This document shows, one piece after another, positions 16,784 through 25,980 of a stretch of DNA of 64,000 nt; the stretch's first letter is position 1, and each line of letters opens with the position of its first letter. The stretch is from Thermodesulfobium narugense DSM 14796 (GTDB taxonomy: Bacteria; Thermodesulfobiota; Thermodesulfobiia; Thermodesulfobiales; Thermodesulfobiaceae), in contig NC_015499.1 in NCBI RefSeq assembly GCF_000212395.1, forward strand, positions 1,189,421-1,253,420. The letters run 5' to 3'. Made by a program: the position numbers and the translations under genes. The notes beneath the pieces are model-generated. The model saw only the letters and a program-made list of their open reading frames with translations, searched no databases and was not told where the DNA came from.

Positions 16784-17329
16784 TCAAACCAATGTATCAA
16801 AATTGTTACTGTTAAACTCTTCAGCGTGTTCTTTAAATTGGTCCAAAAGATCATCACGATGCGTCAGAAAAAGAATATCTCCCTTTGGCAATTCTTTTTT
16901 GGCAATGAGTTTTCCTAAAATCTCAATCAATTTTACTACAATCAGCGTTTTTCCTGAACCAGTTGCCATCCAAAAACTCATCCGATTGATAAAATGAGCA
17001 AATGAGATTTTATTATCAATTACCGGGTAATCTTTAGAATATTCCAAAAAATACTTTATTGTCTTACTGTCTTGCTTTTTCTTTAAATCATAATCAAAAT
17101 TCTCTTCAAATCCGTTTAATTTATAATGATTAAATAGTTCGTTTTTATCAGCTCCTTTGTCTTTAAAATATAAATACATTGCTTTTATTGCATTCTTTAA
17201 GGCGTCACGTTGAAAATCAAAAAGCGTTTTATCATTTGAAAACCGAGCAAAATCAAATCCTTGCCACTTTATCGGCAAGTTTTCAATAGAAATATAATCT
17301 ATGATATTTTGCAAGTACAGCTTAGTCAT
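16784..17329 (-). pseudogene. Truncated DEAD/DEAH helicase (Res-subunit-like), N-terminal 181 residues
   Basis: The N-terminal end of a restriction-enzyme-type helicase, such as a type III Res subunit. Visible: FDFQRDALKNAIKAMYLYF (Q-motif-like), Walker A MATGSGKT at residues 121-128, and motif Ia DILFLTHRDDLLDQF. The DEAD box and all later motifs are missing: the frame stops at 16784 about 100 bp from tmRNA, whereas full proteins have some 800-1000 residues. After the stop a shifted frame gives another 16 Asp/Phe-rich codons and then ends. It cannot be a working helicase. The ATG overlaps the stop of the HEPN fragment by one base. Confidence 0.85.
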
Positions 17330-17541
17330 TATCTTATTTCCACTGCATAATCAGTAAGTTTAACAATATCTGGTCTAAGAAGAATATTAAAAGATTCGTC
17401 TATCTCTGAACAGCTAGAAATCAACTCCGCAATATCATGAGTTTTTCTGATTTCCTTCCCATTGAATATGAGATAAGCCTTTAAGTGTTTCTCAATACAT
17501 TGCTGCATATGAAAACAAACTGCATCCGCTTGGATGAAACA
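17329..17541 (-). pseudogene. HEPN-domain protein fragment (C-terminal ~70 residues)
   Basis: Too short to be a normal gene but clearly coding-like. From 17541 downward on the minus strand the frame reads ADAVCFHMQQCIEKHLKAYL, then FNGKEIRKTHDIAELI and finally KLTDYAVEIR before TAA (17329-17331). This matches the second half of a HEPN domain (helix with FHxQQxxEKxLKA, then KTHDI, then the YAVEIRY-like end). The start is lost: the same frame runs straight back through a TGA (17542-17544) into a transposase stub. HEPN proteins are often RNase toxins paired with MNT antitoxins, but no MNT gene is seen and the first helices are missing, so this is a remnant. Confidence 0.75.
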
Positions 17542-17676
17542 TCAACGTATAATTTGACGTTTACTTAAGCCTAAAACTTCAGCTGCCTGTCTATTAGTGA
17601 TATTGCCTTCAATTGCTTGTTCAATTACAAAAACTCTGCGTGATTCCTTAACACTCAAAAATATCTCTCCCATCAT
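17542..17676 (-). pseudogene. Transposase N-terminal stub (helix-turn-helix part only)
   Basis: A 44-residue ORF with the usual N-terminus of ISNCY/IS1202-like transposases: LSVKESRRVFVIEQAIEG then NRQAAEVLGLSKRQIIR, which is a helix-turn-helix. It stops at the TGA (17542-17544) just where the family would go on into its catalytic part, and the next codons in the same frame are HEPN sequence. So either an insertion element was deleted from its middle or the breakpoint joined two unrelated genes. Start ATG at 17676 or 17673. Confidence 0.7.
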
Positions 17677-17742
17677 AGTGACAAAATTAGCGTCTTCTTA
17701 AGGAGTGAAATCAGTGTCCGTTAACAGACGCAATTCGTAAAC

Positions 17743-17771
17743 TTGACAAAAAAGGGAAAAATGTGTACGCT
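17743..17771 (+). promoter_or_regulatory. Weak promoter candidate upstream of the PAS-GGDEF gene
   Basis: A perfect TTGACA (17743-17748) is followed after 17 bp by TACGCT, which matches the -10 consensus at only three positions. It lies about 80 bp before the GGDEF start and may instead be a leftover of the mobile-element debris. Confidence 0.3.
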
Positions 17772-17851
17772 TAATCCAATTTTTATTTAAGAAATAATAA
17801 CTTGCGAAATTTTGATGCTTTATCTAATTTTTCTTTGCTTAAGAAGGGAAA

Positions 17852-19618
17852 ATGGCAGAAAATAATGATATAAGTTTAGAAAATAAATTTGATGCGTTTA
17901 AAGAATTAATCGACAACTTACATATACCTATTTTACTTATAGATAAAAACCACAAAATTATTTTGCAAAACAAGAGCGCTTTTGCTTTATTTGGTTCAAA
18001 AATAGGCGGATATTGTTGGCATGAATTATGGAACGCAAATTTTCTTCCAAAAGAACAAAGAAAATCTTTTGAAAAGGGACAAATTTTACCAACTATGCAA
18101 TGTTACTTTTGCTTATCCAATATAAAACATAATTTTAAAAAATATTTACTTAAGGAGTTATATTTTAAGAATGAATACTGGCAATTGAACTGGGTATCAT
18201 TAGACAAAGATAGCATGTACTTGATTTATTTAATAAATATAACTCAATCCAAAGAAAGAGAAAATGAACTAAAAGAAGAAAAGAATTTTTTGAGAGAAAT
18301 TATAGACCTGGTACCAGACATGATATGGCTAAAGGATACACAAAAAAGATATCTTCTTGCAAATAAAGCAATCTGTAACAAACTCCTTCATGCAAAAAAC
18401 ACAAACGAACCTATAGGTAAAACTGACCTTTACTTTGCACAAAGGATAAGAGAACAAAAATCAGATGATCCAAACTTTCATACTTTTGGAGAGTTGTGCA
18501 TGGACTCTGATTCAATAGTACTTGCTACAAAGAAACGAGGAAGATTTGAAGAATATGGAAATGTAGCTGGAAAATATTTATATCTTGATGTTATAAAAGT
18601 CCCTAAAAAAAATGATAAAGGAGAAGTAACTGCAATACTAGGAGCAGCAAGGGATGTAACAGAACAAAAAATTGCAGAAAGAGAATTAAAAGAGGTTCAA
18701 GAGAAGCTAAAACATTCACTTGCCTATCATAAAATTTTGTTTGAAAAAAATGCAGCAGGCATTTTGATTATAGATAAGAACTTCACTATACTTGATGCTA
18801 ATCCAACTATATGCAAAATGCTTTTATATGAAAGGGAAGAACTTGTAAACAAAAATATAAATCTTATTCATAAAGACGAAAAATCAATTCAAAAATGCAA
18901 AAAATTTATTAAAAAACTCTTTAGAAAACCAAATGAGGAAATAACTATTGAACAAAGCTTTAAAAGAAAGGATAACTCTACTGTTTGGCTCGAAGCAACA
19001 AGTTCTTTAATCGAACTTCCAAATAAAGAAAAGGCAATCCTCTGGAGCGCAATCGACACTACAAGTCTATATCTGCTAAAAGAAAAACTCTATTTCCAAG
19101 CGCTTCACGATAATCTTACAAAGTTGCCAAATAGACGTTATTTGAGTTTGGAGCTTACAAAGGCGATAGAACGTGCCAAAAGACACGATTATATTCTAGC
19201 AGTTTGTATGATAGATCTGGATGACTTTAAACCTATAAATGATAACTATGGACATGAAATTGGCGATATTGTTCTAAAAACAATAGGACAGCGTCTAACA
19301 GCCAAGCTTAGGAAAGTTGACTTTGTTGCTAGACTGGGCGGTGATGAATTTGTAATTCTTTTAGAGTCTATTAAAAACCCAAAGCATTTAGAAAGGATTT
19401 TCGCAAAAATAGACGAAGCTATTAGTTCTCCTATTAAGATAACAGAAAATATTACTGCTCAGGTTGGTGTAAGCATGGGAGTATATCTATACCAAAAGAA
19501 TGACTCTGCAACTCCCGATAACATCTTAAGATTTATTGATATAGCAATGTATGAAAGCAAAAAACAAAAGGGGGACAGAGAACACTTTTGGAAAATTTAT
19601 GAAAATAAAAATTTTTAA
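17852..19618 (+). CDS. PAS-domain diguanylate cyclase with Cys-rich sensor
   Basis: Cytoplasmic 588-aa signalling protein. Three PAS-type regions (about residues 12-135, 140-280 and 295-405) precede a GGDEF domain (about 415-585) with an intact GGDEF at residues 496-500 and the inhibitory-site RKVD upstream, so it should make c-di-GMP under product feedback. The first PAS carries an unusual cysteine set, GGYCWHELWN and MQCYFCLSN, which recurs in the GGDEF protein at 48706-50388. No membrane segment. ATG at 17852 with GAAGGG upstream. It is the first intact gene beyond the debris next to tmRNA. Confidence 0.93.
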   Translation: MAENNDISLENKFDAFKELIDNLHIPILLIDKNHKIILQNKSAFALFGSKIGGYCWHELWNANFLPKEQRKSFEKGQILPTMQCYFCLSNIKHNFKKYLLKELYFKNEYWQLNWVSLDKDSMYLIYLINITQSKERENELKEEKNFLREIIDLVPDMIWLKDTQKRYLLANKAICNKLLHAKNTNEPIGKTDLYFAQRIREQKSDDPNFHTFGELCMDSDSIVLATKKRGRFEEYGNVAGKYLYLDVIKVPKKNDKGEVTAILGAARDVTEQKIAERELKEVQEKLKHSLAYHKILFEKNAAGILIIDKNFTILDANPTICKMLLYEREELVNKNINLIHKDEKSIQKCKKFIKKLFRKPNEEITIEQSFKRKDNSTVWLEATSSLIELPNKEKAILWSAIDTTSLYLLKEKLYFQALHDNLTKLPNRRYLSLELTKAIERAKRHDYILAVCMIDLDDFKPINDNYGHEIGDIVLKTIGQRLTAKLRKVDFVARLGGDEFVILLESIKNPKHLERIFAKIDEAISSPIKITENITAQVGVSMGVYLYQKNDSATPDNILRFIDIAMYESKKQKGDREHFWKIYENKNF

Positions 19619-19721
19619 ACTTAAATTACTTCATTAAAAGTTATATAAAAAAATACTACTACCATAATAAAAGTGATAAAATAATATAAATATTGCTTTT
19701 AAATTAACTGGAGGTTTTATC

Positions 19722-20555
19722 TTGAAAATAGGTATTTTTGACTCGGGGTTGGGTGGAGTAAACATCTTAAACTCTATTATAAATAGCAATTCACCGCTAA
19801 TAGGCGACATATTTTATGTCGCTGACACCATAAATGTACCATACGGGAACAAAGATATAGAAGAGTTAGAACTCATAGTAGGAAATATTATTTCTTTCCT
19901 CGAAAATAAAGGTTGCGAACTGATTATAAGTGCATGTAATACATCCTCTTCCACAGTATTAAACAAACTAAAACAAAAAACCAAAATTCCAATAATTGGC
20001 ACAATAGAACCTACAATAAACTTTGTAAAAGAAACCTTTCATCACAAAAATCTTATAATTCTTGCAACAAAGGTTACAATTGAAAGTAAAATCTTTGAAA
20101 ATGCCCTTTCTGCATGTGATTACAATGTATATCCGGTTGCTTGTCCAAAGCTTGTCGATGCTATAGAATTTATGAATCCATCTCTTGAAATAGAAGACCT
20201 TTTAAATAGATATCTTCAAATAGATATAAATGCTAGTGAACCAATAGGTATTTTATTAGGTTGCACACATTATCCTTTAATTAAAAGCCAGATAAAAGAA
20301 GTTGCTTCAAAAAGGTTTTCCAACGAAATAATTATATTGGATCCATGTGAAAGAATTTCTAGTGAAGCGCTAAATTTGATCTCAAAAGATAGCTTAATTA
20401 ATAAATCAAAAAGAGTATACATTTATGATACGTTTGACATAGAACTAATAAAGAAAAAAATAGATTATTATTTTAAATTTGATAAAGCAAGCGTATATTT
20501 TGAGAAAATATCAAATACAAAGCCACTAGATGAACTTAAGATCAACCACCCTTAA
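19722..20555 (+). CDS. murI: Glutamate racemase
   Basis: Makes D-glutamate for peptidoglycan (277 aa). The two catalytic cysteines are in ISACNTSSST (about residue 70) and LGCTHYPLIK (about residue 185); the N-terminal IGIFDSGLGGVNIL, DTINVPYGNK and IIGTIEPTINF fit the family. Start is TTG at 19722 with GGAGG 7 nt upstream. Its last 26 nt overlap the start of glnE in another frame, implying coupled translation. Confidence 0.96.
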   Translation: MKIGIFDSGLGGVNILNSIINSNSPLIGDIFYVADTINVPYGNKDIEELELIVGNIISFLENKGCELIISACNTSSSTVLNKLKQKTKIPIIGTIEPTINFVKETFHHKNLIILATKVTIESKIFENALSACDYNVYPVACPKLVDAIEFMNPSLEIEDLLNRYLQIDINASEPIGILLGCTHYPLIKSQIKEVASKRFSNEIIILDPCERISSEALNLISKDSLINKSKRVYIYDTFDIELIKKKIDYYFKFDKASVYFEKISNTKPLDELKINHP

Positions 20556-23403
20556 TATCAATCCCGATTCATTTTTCTATTCAATCATAGAAAAACACAA
20601 TCTTAAGATCACTGATGTAGAATTTACAAAAAGTAATTTTTTAAAAATTTTAGAGCATTCCCCCTCGCCATATTTTTTGTGTAGCGATCTTATAAAGAGA
20701 CCTCTCTTTGCCTATAGATTATTTACAATACTTTCTTCAAGCATTTATCTGACCAAGATACTTTTGCAGCACCCAAACTATTTAGATCTTCTTAGTTCTG
20801 TAAATTTTGAATTAAATCTCAATTTGGATGACTATATCCTTGAAGCAAAAAGAGCAACTGATATATTTAAGGGATTCGAAAATAAAATAAATGCCCTTAA
20901 AAGGTTAAAGTTAAGGGAACATCTTAGAATAGCAACAAGAGAAATACAAGGAAATCTTGATTTAAAAAATTCTACCTTACAGCTAAGCGCCTTGTATGAA
21001 GCACTTTTAAGAGAAGTTTTAAGTGTTTGCAAAAAACATCTTGAAGAAAGACTTGGTAAAAAAATACCCCTTTTTACAGTTTTTGCTGGTGGAAAGCTTG
21101 GAGGAAGAGAGATAAACTATTGCTCAGATGTAGATCTAGTTTTCATATCGCCCCAAGAAATTGATTATGAAGATCTGAAATTATCAAACAAACTAGCTAG
21201 ATTTTATATAAAAGTTCTTTCCGACTTCACACAAGAAGGCTTTTTCTTTCATGTGGATCTAAACTTAAGACCTGAAGGCCCTGATGGAGCCTTACTTCCT
21301 AAGAAAAATGCATCTATTGAATATTGGAAAAGGTGGGCAGATCCCTGGGAGTGGCAATCATTAATAAAATTTAGACCAGTAGCAGGCAATATCAATTTGG
21401 GTAAGGAGATTTTAAAGTCCCTTAACAAGATAATCTACCCAAACTTCCCATTAGAAAAGAGAATAGATAGCATATTTCAAATAAAAGAAAGAATAGAAAA
21501 TCAATTTTCAAATAATTCAAATGAATTAAAAAGATCTCCTGGTGCTATCAGAGATGTAGAATTCTTATGTCAATTATTCCAGGTTCTTTACGGTTATATT
21601 TATCCAGAATTACAAGAAGTTAACACAATAAAAGTTTTAGAAAGATTATCCAAACTTAACCTTATTAGTTCAGATGAGTTTCACGTCTTATATGAGGGCT
21701 ACATCTTTTTAAGAAAGATAGAACATCTTCTGATGATATACAACAATCAAATCATACATGAACTTAGCAGCGATCCCGAACAAACTAACATTATTAGTAA
21801 GCTTATGGGTTATCCCAACGAAAAAGATTTACTAGAAAAAGTTATAGAACACAAAAAAAATATAAGATCTGTATTTGAAAAATACTTCAACAAAGTTTCT
21901 TGGATTAATAGGAAAAAAATAAAAAAGGGAATATCTCAAGTAATTGAACTAGAAGAAAAGGATTTAGAAGATGTAAAACAATTATTAGAAGACTTTAATC
22001 AAGAAATACCTAAAGATTTAAATCATTTCTCAGATTTAACCGAATCATCAAGATATCTAATGCTGCTAAAAATTGGAAACACAAAGTTTCAGGAAACTTT
22101 ATCATATCAACTTGAAGAACTACTTTTAGAAATATGCAAAACCAACCATCCTGATTACACACTAAAAAATTTTTCTCTCTTTCTCTCCAATATGAAGGGA
22201 AAAGATACATTCTTTCAGCTATTCATGGATAACGAATATCTAAAAAAATTAATTCTTTCTTTTTCAAATTTTGGTCCTTATTTATTAGACAAAGTTGTCA
22301 ACGAACCAGAATTTTTAGATTATTTGATAGAAACAAAAGAATTAGACTTCGAAAGCATAAAAGAAAAGAACATCAGTTTTAATCCACAAAATATTACAAA
22401 TTCAATTTTTAGAGAAATATTAAACCTTTCACAAAGTTATCTTACAAGGGTAAGAAGTGAGACTTGGGTTCAGAAGGAGCTCACATACCTCGGACAAAAG
22501 TTGTGTGAGTTTTGTTTCAATCAAAACATACAAGAAAAATATAAAAATGAAGTAGCTTTGTTGGCTCTTGGAAATTTTGCAACAGGAAGGCTGACTATAA
22601 CTTCAGATTTAGATGTGCTGTTCGTTCACTCAGACCTCATTTCAGATCTGGATCTTTACACTCTTCACAAAGATTCTCAAAAAGCAGTAATCAACTTCTT
22701 AAAGACTAACGACAACACAAGTTTTCCACTTTACTTTGACCTAAGACTTAGACCTGAAGGAGAAAACGGAGAAGTTATAAGAAGTCTCTCAGCATACAGG
22801 TCTTATTATGAAAAGTATCTAGAGCCATGGGAGAAAATAGCCTATTCTAAATTAAAATTTATATGCGGAAATTTTAACCTTGCAAAATCTTTGATTATTT
22901 TAACAAGAGAATTTTGTTATAAAGCTTTCACTAAAGAAGAATTAGAGGATCTTATTAAGATAAGAAATAGAGTGATTCAAGAAAGAATTAATCAAGACAT
23001 TGACCCAAAAATGGATATTAAGCTTGGTCCAGGTAGTCTAATGGACATTGACTTTTTGCTACAAGTTTATAGACTTCCTCTAGCCAAAGATTACAAACCT
23101 CTTAGAATATCCGATCCATGGCAAATACTCAAAAATATGGATAACTTTGCCCCTTGGTCTCCTAAAGAGCATAGCATACTTAAAGAAGCGTTTAACTTTT
23201 ATAACAAAATACTTTTCGCCTTAAAATTTTTACGCGGTAATACTAACAACATACTTTTAACTGAAGATGAACTATCAATCTTGAAAAAGATGATAAAGTA
23301 CAACGAAACAATTGATATATTAAGCTACTACCTAAAGTTGAGTAACTCTGTCAAAGATATATTCGATAAATATTTTTTACAAGCATCAAACTTTAGGGTT
23401 TAA
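20530..23403 (+). CDS. glnE: Glutamine synthetase adenylyltransferase/adenylyl-removing enzyme
   Basis: Large two-headed enzyme (957 aa; E. coli 946) that adenylylates and de-adenylylates glutamine synthetase in response to nitrogen status. Both nucleotidyltransferase active sites are visible: AGGKLGGREINYCSDVDLVF near residue 192 (adenylyl-removing half) and NFATGRLTITSDLDVLFVHS near 685 (transferase half), each followed by the LRPEGPDGALLP or LRPEGENGEV signature and a helical domain. The second site has GNFATGRL where many enzymes have GxGKLG, a mild departure. It overlaps murI by 26 nt. No glnA or glnB is in the window. Confidence 0.95.
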   Translation: MNLRSTTLNINPDSFFYSIIEKHNLKITDVEFTKSNFLKILEHSPSPYFLCSDLIKRPLFAYRLFTILSSSIYLTKILLQHPNYLDLLSSVNFELNLNLDDYILEAKRATDIFKGFENKINALKRLKLREHLRIATREIQGNLDLKNSTLQLSALYEALLREVLSVCKKHLEERLGKKIPLFTVFAGGKLGGREINYCSDVDLVFISPQEIDYEDLKLSNKLARFYIKVLSDFTQEGFFFHVDLNLRPEGPDGALLPKKNASIEYWKRWADPWEWQSLIKFRPVAGNINLGKEILKSLNKIIYPNFPLEKRIDSIFQIKERIENQFSNNSNELKRSPGAIRDVEFLCQLFQVLYGYIYPELQEVNTIKVLERLSKLNLISSDEFHVLYEGYIFLRKIEHLLMIYNNQIIHELSSDPEQTNIISKLMGYPNEKDLLEKVIEHKKNIRSVFEKYFNKVSWINRKKIKKGISQVIELEEKDLEDVKQLLEDFNQEIPKDLNHFSDLTESSRYLMLLKIGNTKFQETLSYQLEELLLEICKTNHPDYTLKNFSLFLSNMKGKDTFFQLFMDNEYLKKLILSFSNFGPYLLDKVVNEPEFLDYLIETKELDFESIKEKNISFNPQNITNSIFREILNLSQSYLTRVRSETWVQKELTYLGQKLCEFCFNQNIQEKYKNEVALLALGNFATGRLTITSDLDVLFVHSDLISDLDLYTLHKDSQKAVINFLKTNDNTSFPLYFDLRLRPEGENGEVIRSLSAYRSYYEKYLEPWEKIAYSKLKFICGNFNLAKSLIILTREFCYKAFTKEELEDLIKIRNRVIQERINQDIDPKMDIKLGPGSLMDIDFLLQVYRLPLAKDYKPLRISDPWQILKNMDNFAPWSPKEHSILKEAFNFYNKILFALKFLRGNTNNILLTEDELSILKKMIKYNETIDILSYYLKLSNSVKDIFDKYFLQASNFRV

Positions 23404-23404
23404 A

Positions 23405-24754
23405 TCACTTCATTATCAAAAAAGATTTATAAGCCTTATAGGTTTCATACAAATCAGCTTTTGAAGCTATTTCAAGCGGAGAATGCATAGAAATCAAAGC
23501 AGGACCACAATCAAGTGTTTCAATGTTATGTTTCGAGATATACTTTGCGATTGTCCCACCTCCACCTTCATCTACCTTGCCAAGCTCTGCAATCTGCCAA
23601 ATTACGCCATCTTTATTAAAGGCTTCCCTTACTTCAGCAACAAACTCGGTATTAGCATCATTTGAGTAATATTTTCCACCGTGCCCTGTAAATTTTGTTA
23701 TAACAACCCCATTGTTTATGTAAGCTGCATTGTCAGCTTCATGAACGTCTTTATACATTGGGTTAACAGCTGCGCTAACATCAGCAGATAGACACTGAGA
23801 ACTCTTAAAGAAATTTAAGATGTTTGCAAAGGTTGGCTCTATCCCCTTTCTTTTTAAAATTTCTATGGCTATATCGTATACAAAACTTGACTGAGCAGAG
23901 GTATTGCCTTCAGAACCAATCTCTTCCTTATCAACCATAAGCAGTACCTGAGTTTTGTCAGAAATACCAACATCAAAAAAAGCCATTAGGGATGCATATG
24001 CGCATATTCTATCATCCTGTCCATATGCTCCAATCAAACTCTTATCAAAGCCTATATCGCGAGGCTCAAAGGCTGGCACAGCTTGTATTTCAGCACTTAC
24101 AAAATCCTCTTCCACAATCTTATACTTTTCATAGAGATAATTTAATACGTTTAACTTTATCTGATCCTTTTCTTCCTCTGAAAATGGTATAGATCCACAA
24201 ATTATATTTAATTTATTGGCATCAAATGCTTCTTTTGTAACCTTTTCATCAATAACCTTTTTTGACAGATGTGGCAAAAGATCAGGTATTACAAATATAG
24301 GATCATCAGGTTCTTCGCCAATGTTAATTTCTAAAATCTCTTTATCTGATTTAACTAGAAAAACGTGCAAAGAGATTGGGATGTTTAGCCACTGATATTT
24401 TTTTATTCCACCATAGTAATGAGTGTGAAACAAACCCAAACCACTGTCTTCAAATAAAGGATTTTGTTTTAAGTCAATTCTTGGTGCATCAATATGGCTG
24501 GCAATCATTCTCATACCAAAACCTTCTGAAAGCCTTATTAGAGCTACACTTTTATTTCTATTAATTATGATAAATTCTCTGTCTTTCTTGTTATTTAAAA
24601 AATACTCATTTACAAATTTTACAGTTTCTCTCTCTGTCTTACATTTTTTTAAAAAATTTTTATAACCTTGTGCAAAGTTAAAAATACTTTCTCTATCTGT
24701 CTTAAACCATGCATTTTTTCTTTTCATAAATAAGATATTCTTTAAATCAGGCAT
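23405..24754 (-). CDS. M18-family aminopeptidase
   Basis: Zinc aminopeptidase of 449 aa releasing N-terminal, often acidic, residues from peptides. Metal and catalytic residues expected for M18 are visible: His in MIASHIDAPRIDL, Asp in AYGQDDRICAY, the Glu pair in VDKEEIGSEGN, Asp in SADVSAAVNP, and the C-terminal His in ISMHSPLEI. The family end TGHGGKYYSNDANTEFV is also present. I use the ATG ending at 24754, where GGAGG is 5 nt away; a GTG at 24766 overlaps that site. It converges on glnE with one base between the stops. Confidence 0.93.
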   Translation of the reverse strand: MPDLKNILFMKRKNAWFKTDRESIFNFAQGYKNFLKKCKTERETVKFVNEYFLNNKKDREFIIINRNKSVALIRLSEGFGMRMIASHIDAPRIDLKQNPLFEDSGLGLFHTHYYGGIKKYQWLNIPISLHVFLVKSDKEILEINIGEEPDDPIFVIPDLLPHLSKKVIDEKVTKEAFDANKLNIICGSIPFSEEEKDQIKLNVLNYLYEKYKIVEEDFVSAEIQAVPAFEPRDIGFDKSLIGAYGQDDRICAYASLMAFFDVGISDKTQVLLMVDKEEIGSEGNTSAQSSFVYDIAIEILKRKGIEPTFANILNFFKSSQCLSADVSAAVNPMYKDVHEADNAAYINNGVVITKFTGHGGKYYSNDANTEFVAEVREAFNKDGVIWQIAELGKVDEGGGGTIAKYISKHNIETLDCGPALISMHSPLEIASKADLYETYKAYKSFLIMK

Positions 24755-24794
24755 GCTAACCTCCACGAATTAAGATATTCAAAAGTCATATAAA

Positions 24795-25715
24795 TCATTC
24801 TTTTACAATAAAAGCCTTTCCATCATAAATCTTTTGGCTAATTTTACCCTCTTCAAAAAGTTTATTTAATATCCTTGTAATATCTTCGTTACTAGCCCCA
24901 AACACGTCCATGAGTTCTTCTTTCGAACATGGCCTAATGCTCACCATCTTTGCAATAGATAACTCAAGAAAATCTTGAAAATCCATATTTTTGTCTCTAA
25001 ATGGCTTTATAAGTTCAGCATTTAGATCTCTTAACTCAGAATAAATTTGCATAAGTTCATCGTTTGTTAACTTTTTTATGCTTTCCTCAGCAGGAGGTCT
25101 ATCTATAGTTCCAATCTGAAACTTGTGAGGGTTTATAAGCTTTACTGCTCTTTTCAAATCTTCAATATCCTTTTTACTATCATTAAAATCTTTTACAAAA
25201 AGTGATTCCAACCAGATTTCGCCCCTAAACTTATCTCTAAATTCTTTTATACCGTTAATAATTTCATCAATTTTTAAGCTTCCATGTGCTCTATTAATTT
25301 TTTTGAATGATTCTTGATTCGCCGCATCAAGGCTAGGTATAACCACATCAGCATCCATTAGATCTTCCTGTACATCAGTTAGGTTTAAAAGACTCCCATT
25401 GGTAAGCACTGCAATTTTAGCAAGATTAAAACTTTTGACGTATCTAACAAGCCTGCCAATATCTTTATTTAGCGTTGGCTCCCCACTACCCGAAAAGGTA
25501 ACAAAATCAAATTTGCCCATTTTTTTATAATTTTCTCTAAAATCTCTTTCAATCTCTTCTGGATTATAAAAGGATCGCCTATCGTTAATAAGATTTGTAG
25601 TTTTTCCTACTTCACAATAAACGCAATTAAAATTGCATACTTTATGTGGAATAATATTTATTCCAAGGCTTAACCCAAGCCTTCTTGAGGGCACAGGCCC
25701 AAATAAAAATTGCAT
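24795..25715 (-). CDS. Radical SAM protein (COG0731-like) with C-terminal winged-helix part
   Basis: 306-aa radical SAM enzyme. The 4Fe-4S motif is CNFNCVYCEVG (CxxxCxxC), preceded by the group signature FGPVPSRRLGLSLGI; TFSGSGEPTLNKDIG is the SAM-binding GGE-type motif, and PSLDAANQESF follows. The last ~60 residues (SIRPCSKEELMDVFGASNED) look like a winged helix. Relatives of this group (COG0731) are largely uncharacterised in bacteria, while archaeal ones act in wyosine tRNA modification, so substrate is unknown. The closest feature upstream (on the other side of its start) is the insertion sequence, whose end is about 120 bp away. Confidence 0.88.
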   Translation of the reverse strand: MQFLFGPVPSRRLGLSLGINIIPHKVCNFNCVYCEVGKTTNLINDRRSFYNPEEIERDFRENYKKMGKFDFVTFSGSGEPTLNKDIGRLVRYVKSFNLAKIAVLTNGSLLNLTDVQEDLMDADVVIPSLDAANQESFKKINRAHGSLKIDEIINGIKEFRDKFRGEIWLESLFVKDFNDSKKDIEDLKRAVKLINPHKFQIGTIDRPPAEESIKKLTNDELMQIYSELRDLNAELIKPFRDKNMDFQDFLELSIAKMVSIRPCSKEELMDVFGASNEDITRILNKLFEEGKISQKIYDGKAFIVKE

Positions 25716-25837
25716 AATAACCTCCCAATAATTTTTAAAGCTAAACTTTATTATATCACTTGAATATTACTATCCTTGTTACTATTAAAATTAATTATGA
25801 TTACCAATTTTTAATAAAACCTCAAATTTAGCCTTTA

Positions 25838-25900
25838 CGTGTTGCCTCATTTAAAAACCTAAAGGAAGTTGTATTCGTTGCCTCACTTAAAATTCTAAAC
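25838..25900 (+). repeat. Left end of the insertion sequence: two tandem 36-bp repeat units
   Basis: GTTGCCTCA-T-TTAAAAACCTAAA at 25841 is repeated 36 bp on as GTTGCCTCA-C-TTAAAATTCTAAA at 25877. The same unit is found twice, inverted, at the right end. Confidence 0.85.
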
Positions 25901-25980
25901 ATAACCATAACATATTTTATCTTTGTTTTTGCTAATTTTTTTAATAGAGTTTCTTACTTCTTCCTTTATGGATATATCTT

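Noticed and set aside
16784-17329. An active restriction or defence system beside tmRNA
   Set aside because: Only the first 181 residues remain, without a DEAD box, later helicase motifs or any nuclease part, and no methyltransferase gene is present.
17329-17541. HEPN/MNT toxin-antitoxin pair
   Set aside because: The HEPN part lacks its start and first helices and no MNT nucleotidyltransferase ORF is found on either side.
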